A DNA stretch of 64,000 bases from Cucumis sativus (Eukaryota; Streptophyta; Magnoliopsida; Cucurbitales; Cucurbitaceae). The notes beneath the pieces are model-generated. The model had not been told where the DNA came from and searched no databases. It saw nothing but the letters and a program-made list of their open reading frames with translations. The stretch lies in NCBI RefSeq assembly GCF_000004075.3, contig NC_026656.2, positions 12,710,001 through 12,774,000 of the forward strand, read 5' to 3'. Below, piece after piece: positions 13,076 through 24,100 of the stretch (its first letter is position 1; each line of letters opens with the position of its first letter). Position numbers and translations under genes: made by a program.

Positions 13076-14580
13076 TGGAATTGAATATACCATGTTCTAT
13101 CATGTGATTTTTAATATTAATCTGTGATAAAATTTAGTTAGCATTCATACTAGACACGTCAACATCCTCTTTTACCTTCCATGAAAACAAAATACTTTCT
13201 TAAGTCATGGGTTTAGATCATACCTCCAATTACCTCCACAATAGTGATGTCGTTGACTTCAATATATATTCTTATGACTTTACTTTCGGCTTCTCCTAAA
13301 ATACTTTGTACTAGTGAACGTGGTTGTTGTCTCTTAAATTATCTTCTTATTTAGTTGATGGGGGACTTTGATTGCATTTCTATCTAACATTAGCTTTGCA
13401 ATTTTGAACTTGTGACGATCTAGACTTGGTCGTGAAGATATTACTAACATTAGTGAATTTTCCAATGTTTAAAAAGTATAAAGATTAGATTGTTACAAAT
13501 TAAAAAATATAGTGACTAAATGATTATAAATTAAAAGTTCAAAGACTAAATCAATACTTGGGGGACCCATGAGGATTTTTTTACCAAAAGCAAAAGAAAA
13601 AGAACATGTTAAAAAGTGATTTAGAATTGTATTTGAATATCGTGATTAATATTATTGTTGGTGTTATGATATAAGTTCAATAGAAATTCAACTTCTAACC
13701 TATTTTGTGAAATGATATTTGGGCATTAGATTGGGTGTAAACAAATATATTGAATTGCAAACTTTATTTTCTTTCCATTGTTTAAGTTCAACAATAAATG
13801 GATGTTTATTTTTTCTTTAAAAGAAGTTCATTAGACCAATGAACTAACCACGATACTGAAGAATAAAGGACGGCCAACCAAAAAAGTAAGGATTTAACGA
13901 GCCTTATACAATATCTCTCGAAACATTATACCACTTGAACGGTCGTTTTAATATACTAAGTTTAAAGTACTTTCGACTAGGATAATTTAAAATCAAAATC
14001 ATAGGCTCCTTTCACAGTGTTGGGAGTTCATCATTTTTTTTATTTTTTTCACTTTGGACAACTATAACTCTAATATTTTGATAATTGCAAAAAACATTGG
14101 ACTTTAAAGTTTAAACTTTAAACCATATCACAAAAAGCATTGCAAAATTGAATTACCACGCTAAGCTTTAAGTGCTTTCGTTTGGGACAATTTAAAGCCA
14201 AAGTCGTATGTTCATTTTAAAGTGCTTTTAGTCTATCACTTCCTTAACTTTTATAACGTGGGACTACAATAACTGTAATATATATTAACTTTAATGTTAC
14301 GACTTAAACCTTCAATTTCTCGTTAAATAAACGTAGTACCGACGAACGCATCCAATTTGGGAATCACTAACAAACACTTGCTCACTCTTGTAGTCCAAAT
14401 CGCCATAAGAACGACCATTTCATATCTAGGACCTACAACCAGGGGGGACCTTCATAAATCTCAATTCAAAACGTTTTCTTTTTCTTTTGTATTTATTTAC
14501 TTAGTTAAAATGAGTGGAATGGATGTGGAAGTGAGTGCAAATTAAAAATATAAATTGAAAATTTTAAGAAAAATAATATG
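13076..14580. other. Intergenic DNA upstream of the GATA gene
   Basis: AT-rich with no gene. It contains a diverged pair of direct repeats of about 50 bases, at 13956-14008 and 14161-14210, both around the motif CTAAG-TTTAA-GT-CTTTCG. The proximal promoter of the GATA gene presumably begins in its right-hand part. Confidence 0.55.
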
Positions 14581-15003
14581 TGTATATATATATATATAAA
14601 GAAAGATATAAAGAGTCATAGTCATGGTTGGGTGGAAGGAAGGAAGAAGAAGAAGCCGGCTAAGCCTGCTGTCCATTAAGACTAAGAAAAGTCAGCCCCA
14701 CCAAATGATAAAACCAAATGTCCAAAAATTAATCAAAATCAATATTTTTTTAATTTTCTTTTTCAATTCTGATATAAATTTCAAAAGGGGTTAATTTATC
14801 CTTTCAAACTTTGGAATCTGCAACTGCCCATCTGACCCATCTTTCCATTTCTCTCCCTTTGCAATTATTTTTTGTTTTTCTTCCCCCTTTCTCAAACAGG
14901 TAATAATCATTAATTCAAACATACAAAGTTTAGAAATGAATTTTGTGTGTGTTTTTTTTAAGGAAAAATAATTATTTGTTTTTGTGTTTTGGTTGTAGAA
15001 GAA
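14581..15003 (+). promoter_or_regulatory. GATA gene proximal promoter and leader with a 5' UTR intron
   Basis: A TATA-rich stretch at about 14581-14600 (alternating TA ending in TATAAAG) is a candidate core promoter. The leader appears to contain an intron: CAAACAG precedes GTAATA at 14900, and an acceptor GGTTGTAG ends at 14998, so only five leader bases (14999-15003) separate the acceptor from the ATG. Leader introns are common in plant regulatory genes. This placement rests on splice motifs alone. Confidence 0.55.
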
Positions 15004-16098
15004 ATGGAGTTTTTGGAAGCTAAAGCTTTGAAATCAAGTTTCCATTGGGAATTAGCCATGAAATCTGCTCAACAAGATGCTTTGGTTGAGGAAGTTTGGT
15101 GTTTGAACGGTCCTAATCTTGTTTCCGGTGAGGATTTTGAGATCGAAGAGTTTTTAAACTTCCCTAATGGCGATTTAGAACATGGGTCTTCTTTGAGACT
15201 TCAAGAAGATGACGATTGTGAAGAGTTTGAGAAGAATCGGTTCTCTGTTTCGTCTAATTCGAACCAGTCCGATGGGTCTCCGGTCGTCGGAGAGGAGGAT
15301 TCTAAGTCGCTTCTTGCTGTTGAACTTGCTTTTCCGGTAAATTTAATTTCTGGGCTTTTTTTTTTTTAATGTTTTTGGTTCTAATTGCTTGAATCGAAAA
15401 TTCAAAATCAAAATCCCACTTTTCAGGGCGATTCTCTGACGGACCTTGAATGGGTTTCTCAATTTGTCGATGATTCTTCCTCGGAATTTTCCTGTGCCGC
15501 CGTGGCTTTCAACCGCTCCGAACCGGAGAAGAAACTCACCGGAACGGTTATTTCGTGTTTGCCGACGTTTTTTCCGGTCAGACCGAGGACAAAAAGGTCT
15601 AGACAGTCTCGTCAAGCGAAATCCGCAGGTTCTTCTCTCAATCAATCACCGTCGTCGTCCTCCTCCTCGACCTCCTCCGGTGTTTCCTCCGCCGCACCTC
15701 GGTTTATATTCTCCGACGCCGGCGAGAACGTGGACTTTTTGAACGTAACCGGTGAGCCACCGAAGAAGCAGAGGAAAAAGCCATCGTCGCCGTCGCCATC
15801 GTCAACGGGTCTTCTACCCACCGGTTCAACTGGTCAAATTCCGCGGCGGTGCAGCCATTGTCTGGTTCAAAAGACCCCACAGTGGCGGACCGGTCCAAAC
15901 GGAGCCAAAACGCTTTGTAACGCTTGTGGTGTCCGGTATAAATCCGGTCGGCTCTTCCCGGAATATAGACCGGCGTTGAGTCCCACTTTTTGCAGCGGCG
16001 TTCACTCAAACAGTCATCGAAAAGTACTTGAAATGAGGAAGACGAAGGAAGTTCCACAACCGGCGACCGAGTTGGCCCCAATGGTCCCGAGTTACTAA
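15004..16098 (+). CDS. Class I GATA-type zinc finger transcription factor
   Basis: Two coding exons, 15004-15336 and 15427-16098, join in phase 0 to give 334 residues. The start is ATG 15004, just after a leader intron. The N-terminus [20 protein letters not shown] and the acidic [15 protein letters not shown] segment resemble plant subfamily I GATA factors (the GATA5/6/7/12 group). The single C-terminal zinc finger has CX2CX18CX2C spacing with zinc ligands C253, C256, C275 and C278, followed by the basic tail [16 protein letters not shown] and the conserved [12 protein letters not shown] motif. It should bind WGATAR sites in the nucleus and may act in light, hormone or developmental control, as relatives do. 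Ser/Pro-rich, CG-rich linkers precede the finger. The intron after LAFP and the [16 protein letters not shown] motif that opens exon 2 suit the subfamily. Nothing looks broken. The exact orthologue was not determined. Confidence 0.95.
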
Positions 16099-18175
16099 AC
16101 ACCAACTGAACCGGGTTCAGTTGAACCGGGCAGTAGATGATGATGATTAAGAAGGAAATGACCAAAAGGGCAGATTTTTGTTGTGACGCTAAAAAGGAAT
16201 CCATTTGTATTTGTAGGGTTAGGCGAGGAATTAGATTTAGGGCATTTAATTTTAGTGTAGTATTTTTGTGAAATTAATTTCATTAATTTAGGTTTGATTA
16301 GATATGCTTAGGTAGGCAAAAGAAGAAGATTTTTGTATTTTTGTATTACTTTAGCTAGATCACGAATATAAAATACTCTATTTCTTCTCACGAGAATTAG
16401 TTGGATCGATAAATGTCTAATACTACAATAGTTAGTATATAACTATATTTTATTTGATACGTCATTCAATGATTTATTGCATGGACTTCACACACTTTCA
16501 ATAGTTGTTTAGATGGCTAACAATACTACTATAGTACTAAAAAATTTCTTTCACTTCATTTAGTTGTTCTCGATTTTTTTCTTTTGTTTTGTAAAAACAA
16601 TGAAAAAACAAAACAATGAAAAAAGTGGAAGTGACATTATTGAAGCTTTTAATTTGTTGTTGAGACATTATTGAAGGGATTGTAGAGAGCAATAAAGGTG
16701 AGTGTGGTATGAGTGGTTGAAATTATCTTTACTTTAAGGAGGGACCAAAGTGGTGGTTGATTCAACAAACATTAATGCTCACTTTCTTTGGTATTGGTCA
16801 TTTTGGTATTCTAACACTTTCAATATCTAACTTTGTCCAATTAAATTATTATCATCTAAAAAACATATTTGTCCAACTCATTTTACATACAAATGCTAAT
16901 ATCTTCCTAATTATTGCTCACTATTAAAAAAAAAAAAACTTATTCTATATCAAATACATTATAGCCCATGTACTTAGAAGTCGTAACAATTTGATCTATA
17001 GCATGTTCCGGATAACTTAATGAGCATATAGTATGTCTTATGAGTAAAGAAATTTGTAGTTTAAATCCTTAACCCTTAATGATACTCATAAAATTATTTA
17101 TTAATTAATAACTTAGATTTTGTATTTAAATAAGTGTACCAATTGACACCCTCCTTCACGTTTCATTTAGAAGAATCTTATGTGAAACTTATAAATGAAT
17201 AATTAAACGATTGAACATTCATAAATAATCAATTTAGACTTAATATTTCTTTGAAAATTATTCATGCACATATTCTAATAATCCATCCATTTTGGATAAC
17301 TGACATTTGAAAAAGTTTATACATTTGAGACTTGATGCATAGGTAACTTTTAAAAGTGATTGTAACCAAAGGTTACATTGCTTTCTTGACTTAAATTATG
17401 ATTTTCATACAATATTGGTCAAATGAATTTCAGATAGTTAAGTCGAAGTTTAAAAGTATAAATCAAAAGTGTAGATGACTATAGAAATGTATTTGAATTG
17501 ATGTTATTATAGCATTATGGCTTTCAACTTAAATAGTTTCAATTTGAACCGATGATTATCTATTAATTACTTTTATTTAAACCATCACTTTCTGTCTTTC
17601 TCAAATTTTAGAGATTTCAAAATTTTAAATTTTCAAAATTTCAAAATCAAAGTAGAATTTAAAAAAGAATCTGTTTGAACTTGTTGGCATTTCATATGCA
17701 TCCCCTCACAACCACAAGTAGTTGATATCTTAATTTCAATTTCTTTCCCTCGCAAAATTTAAAAAGAGTTCAGGGACCAACATGCAATTTAAAATTTTCT
17801 ATCACAAGGTTTTATTAATTGCAGTAAATACCCCACATATTATCATATTTAATATCATAAAGTGAACTCAGAAACTAATAAAAATATTCATTTTCAAACT
17901 CATCCTGAGATTCAAAGGCCAAGCTTTGAGTCCTCCCAGCAAAAGCAATGGCTTTCCATCAAAACATAAACAAAATATAAAACTTTAAAATCATTACTCT
18001 ATTCATTACAGCCAAGTAACGATGATGACGACGTGCTCCCTTGATGTCATCTCTACACAGTTTATAAGAAAGATGAGAAGTTTATCGATATTTCACATGA
18101 TCGGGCCACGTCAGGATTCTCAACCTACATACTGTAATGATTGGTGTTTATTCTACAATCTGTGGAGGTACCACC
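16099..18175. other. Intergenic DNA between convergent genes
   Basis: This holds the 3' regions of the GATA gene (left, +) and of the unknown-function gene (right, -). AT-rich, with no recognised gene or transposon. The last 150 bases before 18176 are probably 3' UTR of the minus-strand gene. Confidence 0.6.
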
Positions 18176-21100
18176 TCATTTCGGACGCCTTCGATAAGGG
18201 TATAAGATATCGTCCAAACTCTCTTTTACATAGTTGCAAACTCTGTTCACATTCCTTGCCACACCTGATGCGACAAGAGCTGCATTTCGTTTAAACCTGG
18301 ACGTTGCACTCTTTGGGTATTAGAATTTTTTGTGACATTGATATTGCTACTAAATTTGAGGGTATTTAGCAGTCTAAAGATGAAAAGAGTTGAAAAGTTC
18401 TTGCCTGTTTAGATACTCGTCTCCAGCCGGGTACGATGGTTTATAACTGCGTGGTTGTGGAAAAGCAGGGCTATCTGCAGAATACCAAGATCAAATTTGA
18501 AGATTAATATCTCTGTGCATGGGTTTATTGATGTTGAAATCGAAGTTTATATAAAGATAGAAGAATAAAGAAAAATAAAAATGAGGATTCATGCTACCCA
18601 GAAAAAGGAATTCGTTTTGAAAGCAGAGAGAGATGAAAGAATATACAATGATATATACCAAAAAAACGTTCCAACAAAAAGGAGTCCGACCGTAACAACA
18701 CGAAAAAGACCACCTAGAAGAACAAGTCCAAGCTCATAATTACAAAAAGGTCACATCTCGTTACTGATATCCACAGTGAGGCACATCAAACCTAGCTACC
18801 TCCCAAACCTCCTCACCCAATATCTCCATTTCTCTACAAAGTCTGTTCTAGTACTCGAAAATCACCTCCCCTTCGCCCAATATCTCCATTTCTCTACAAA
18901 ATCTGTTTCAGTACTCCTCGAAAATCACCTCCCCAGCCTCCCGCGAAAAAAAAAGTCACAACCAAAAGGAGTTCAACCATAAATGAAAAAGACTTTGATC
19001 CAAAAGAACAAGACAAAGCTCATAATTACAAAATGGTCACATCTAGCTACGAGGCAATAAACCTAGCCACCTCCCAAACCTCCTCACCTGATATCTCAGT
19101 TTCTCTACAAATTCTAAAATCTCTCCATACAAATATCCCACAGAAAAGCGAAAAACTATCTACCACAAAATTTTGGGCTACACCCTAATGGGGAGGATAT
19201 TAGCACTGCTGGAAAACTGAGAGATATAGTAGTCAAACAAAATTATATGGTAACTTGTAGTACCTTCAGTTTTATTATGAATATGAGCTTGAGAGTTTTC
19301 CGCTGGTCTTTTGTCCAACAATACCTAACAAGCATATGTTTATAGTCAAGATATAAAATTATAGAAGAATATTCTTTAGGTGACAGAAATTTCAATTCTC
19401 ACATTTGAAATTTCAATTCACATTTATATGATTAAGAACTCAGCTAAGACAGCACTTTAACGTTACCTACCTTAAAGGTTCCAGAAGCTATAGTTTAATT
19501 TACACAGACATGCATTATACATAACAAACCTCCAATTCCAATAAAAGAAAATTTTTAGTTTAGTTATAGAGATTAAGCTGAGCAACACAATCCTATCCAG
19601 ATGAGAGCTTAACATAAATATATTTTATGCTAAACATGTCTACATAAAGAAATGAAACGTATTAGAAGTTTAATTAAGAGGTTATTCTGTAGTTAGTCTG
19701 TTAGAAGCTGTTATTAAATTCTCTACTATTTTAACTGTTGGTTCACTTTCTTCACTTGTGTGTAAATACCATTAGGCAAGACCATTAATAAGGTAAGAAA
19801 ATCTAATTATTACATTTCTTCTAATATGGTATCAGGTGTTTTACTTTCTCCCAACTAGTCTTCAACCTTCCCATTCTTTCACATTGACTGTTATTTCCAC
19901 CATGGCTAATGAAGATCTCCCTCAAGATCCAAATCCTCCTCTAGCTTCATTCCAAACGCAAAAGAAGCCCAATCCCACTCCTCATCGAGATGCTTCTCCT
20001 CACCTAGTAGTTGATCTTTCCAGGGTATCTTAATCCCTACTATCTGCATCACAACAACACCAGTCTATGTTAGTCGATGAGCCATTGCCTGGAGAGAACT
20101 ATGTTTCTTGGAGTCGAGTGGTGATTATTGGACTATCTGTCAAAAACAAACTCAGCTTTATTGACGGATCCCTCCCTCGTCCGACTGGCGGTCTTCTCTC
20201 TTCTTGGATCCTGAATGACAATATTGTTTTCTCTTGGATCTTGAACTCAAGTCTCTAAGCCAATATCGGCAAGCATTTTATTTGTGGACTCTGCAAGGAG
20301 TACCTAGATCGAACTCAAAGAGCGATTTCAACAAAAGAATGCTCCAAGGATCTTCCAGGACATGCTGCTGATAGATGCTACAAAATCCATGAATATCCAC
20401 CAAGTTAAGTCTAAACAACAACGCTCTAGTAACAAAAATCCAAATACATCCACCAATAATGTGAACTCTGTTACTACTCAGTCCAATGAAAATCAGTGTC
20501 CATATACAACTATCGTTCCCGTGATGAATAGTACAACAAATCCAGCAGAGGCTTTGTTGCAATGTTAGAATTTCCTTAATCAACTCCAGTCTCGACTGCA
20601 TCCTCCTTTCATATAGCAAGTAATTTCTTCAAATTCTTATTGGATTGTTGATTATGCGTCTACACACATATGTTGTTCTAAAGTACATTTTACTTCCATT
20701 TCATGATTGTAATGTTAATGAATAATGATCCTAATAGTACTCAGCCTGATGCAATTGACAGTACTAATCAACCTCATAGAAGTGACAGAACTCATAGTTC
20801 TCCTCCGAACAGTGAAAAATTTACTCATGAGACTGTACCCGAACTATGTGAATCATCACATAGTCAACAGCAAGAACCAAGTGAAAAAGTTAATGAAGAG
20901 GTTCAAGCGTCCACTATTTAGCCAAGTCCTGTTGAAAATCTCCAATTAAGGTCTACAAGACTCAACAAATCGCCTTCACATTTGCAAGCTCATCATTGCA
21001 ATCTACTGACTATGGATCCTTTTAACACAACACTCAATAAGATATACTATTGACAAATATGTTTCATACCAGGAGTTGTCATCATCATACAACACTTCAC

Positions 21101-24100
21101 ACTTCACACTTCAAGTCTCAGCTCAACAAGAACCTAATTTCTATCATGAAGCTATCATCCATGAACATTGGCGACAAGCTATGAGAGCTGAACTAAAAGC
21201 AATGGAGTCAAATCAAACTTGGAGTACAGTGCCATTACCAAGTGGTGAGAACACGGTTGTCCATGGATTTACAAGATCAAACATAAAGCAGATGGATCCA
21301 TAGAGAGATACAAGGCGCGTCTTGTTGCAAAAGGATAAACACAACAGAACGGGCTTGACTACTTTGAAACTCTCTCCAGTTGCAAAAATGGTCACAGTTA
21401 AAACTTTGTTAACTATGGTTGTTTCAAAACATTGGCCATTAGTTCCATTGGATGTAAAAAATGCCTTCTTACATGGAGGTCCCTTTGAGAAAGTATATAT
21501 GGATATGCTTCCAGGCTACAAGCCATGTGCTACATTTCAGGGGAAGAAAATGGTTTGTAAACTTTATAAGTCCATTCTATGGCTTACAACAAGCCTTCAA
21601 ACAATGGTTTGCCAAATCTCAATGTTTGTTGTTTTGTTGGGATTTCAACAATCCAAAGTTGATTATTCTTTGTTTGTCAAAGGTAAAGGTGATGATTTCA
21701 TAGCTCTCCTTGTCTATGTCGATGACATAATAATAACCGAAGCTAATGACACTCACATTCAAGAATTAAAAATAGCTCTTAATGAAAGATTTCACCTTAA
21801 AGATTTGGGCTCTCTTATATTCTTCCTTGGTCTTGAACTTGCTGGATCTTCCTCCAGTTTGTTTTAATCACAGACATTATGCTATGCACCTACTTGAAGA
21901 TGCTGGACTTTTAGGTGCAAAGCCAACATCAATTCCAATGGATCCTTCACTAAAGTTAGTTGCTTCAGACAAGGATATTCTCCATGACCAAACAGCATAT
22001 CGAAGAGAGTAATTGGCGACCAGACATCACCTTTACAGCCCACAAACTTAGTCAATTCAAGGCAAAACCAACTAAAGCTCATATGACTCAAACTATTTGC
22101 TGAGATATATAAAAGGATCTCCTAAAAAAGGGATTTTTTTGTCCAAAACTCAAGATTTCTCTATGCGAGCCTCTTAAATCACCAATTCAACCCAAAAGCT
22201 TAAGCTGATGGGTGAAGGAAAAATTAATAGAATATCTAACATCCCCATCACTTGTGGGCTAGAAATATAAAGAAAGACCCAAACAAGTAGAAATCAATAT
22301 TAAATGGGGAGGAAACAACAATGTAGGGACTTGAACACAGGACCTCTTGGACCACCTGCTTTTGATACCATCTCAAATCACCAATTCAACCCAAAAGCTA
22401 AAGTTGATGGGTGAAGGCAAATTTAGTAGAATATCTAACATTGTTGATGCCAACTGAGGATCTTGTTTAGATATACCCACTGCTCTATCACAGGATTTTG
22501 TGTCTTCCTTGGAAATTCATTGATATCATGAAAATCCAAGAAACAACATACTGTTTCTCGATCATGAGCAAATGCGGAATACTGTGCATTAGCCACGGTG
22601 TCATGTGAACATTGTGAAGTGGTATCAAGTATGGCTTAAAAGTCTACTTCACGAACTTCAAATTCAAGTACCATCCCCAGCTCTTGTTTTTTGTGATAAT
22701 CAAGCTGCAATTTATATTGTTGATAATCCTACATTTCATGAAAGGACTAAACACATCGAGCTTGATTGTCATTTTGTTTGAGACAGCATTATGGATGGTT
22801 TGTTAAAGTTGTTGCCCAGTCGCTCCTCGAATCAACTAGCAGACATACTTACTAAACCTCTTCTAGCAACATTTTTTCCCTCTATTAAGCAAGATGGGTG
22901 TTAAGGACATATTTTTCCCATCTTGAGGAGGAGTAATAGAAGTTTAATTAATTAAGAGGTTATTTTTAGTTGGTCTGTTAGAAGTTGTTATTAAATTTGT
23001 TATTATTTTAACAGTTTATTCACTTTCTTCACTTGTGTATAAATACCATTAGGCAACACCATTAATAAAGTAAGAAAGTCTTAATATTACATTTCTTCTA
23101 ATAAAAAACGAAAGGATGTTTTTTTATATTTTTTTCATCTCATAGAAAAATTGAGATATTTCAAACCTCTAAACCAACGCAGAAGGGGAGCTCAGCTTGT
23201 TTGTTCTGCACATCATTGGATGAATCTTTCTTTTCTAAGTAGACAGAGTAACCAACGCAAGCATACTTGAAATCTGTAAGACTGCGTCCCTCTTTTGAAG
23301 CTTCCAACTCAGTTTCTCCCACTATGTAGTTTGGTACTGCTTAGAAAAATTAATGATTACTGTATATCCCGTAAAACTTTATTGTCAATATGCTTCACAT
23401 CAGAACAGGAGTGATTTACAAAAGTAAAAGAACTATATATATTGAAGGGAAGCTAACAGTCTAGCACAATTTTTCAATAGTCGATATAATGTCGGTAACT
23501 AGATAGATTCCAAAGCAATTCCTCTACAAGATCCTTTTCAACATGTGGATAATCCTAGATACAACTCATCGCAAACTCAAATGAATGACGTGAGCGTGTC
23601 CGCTCAACACTGCTAGAGCAACTAGGGAGATATTTATGACACCAAATCATCCAAATTCTGAACTTTTTTGTTTTTAATGAGAAACCTGGGAGTATATTCA
23701 GACAAAGAAAAGAAAACGACCTAGGGGCAGGAGATGGGATCCACACCCAAGGAGGCCAAATACCAAAGCCTTTTGAATTGTTAGTGATCAACCACATAAG
23801 ATAATAAAAAAAATCTTGTTGCTGTGATAAAAATAAATAAATAAAATAAAAAGATAATTACAAAATAAATGTGCAAATTGCTGTGACACCACCGAGGGCA
23901 ATGAGGTGTTCATTGCTAAAAAAAAGACCCAAAAGTGGAGATCTTATTTTCAAACAATCGCTGGTTTCTCTCTAACAAACTTTGCATTTTTTTCTAATCA
24001 GCAGTCCCACAACTTAGCCCTGACAACAAATCCCCACAACACCTAGCATGCGTTGTTAGCCGCCAGCCATTTAGAACACTTTCATTTGTTACCAAATTGT

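Larger units (their letters stand above)
19660..23103 (+). mobile_element. Ty1/copia-like LTR retrotransposon fossil in intron 2
   Basis: A broken copia-class element of about 3.4 kb, shorter than a full-length copy, lies antisense to the host gene. Its parts are a 5' LTR (19660-19826), a primer-binding site TGGTATCAGG matching initiator Met-tRNA at 19827, a gag-like start near 19902, reverse-transcriptase-like coding matter about 21070-21870 (including a YVDD motif), RNase H-like matter about 22560-22880, a purine tract at 22925-22933 and a 3' LTR (22934-23103). AAACG at 19655-19659 recurs at 23106-23110 and may be the target-site duplication, two bases off the right end. The two LTRs differ at roughly one base in ten by eye, suggesting an age of a few million years at usual plant rates. 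It is broken in many places and carries a nested TRIM. Confidence 0.9.

Noticed and set aside
15704-16204. 166-codon minus-strand frame
   Set aside because: Antisense shadow of GATA exon 2, caused by its CG-rich codons.
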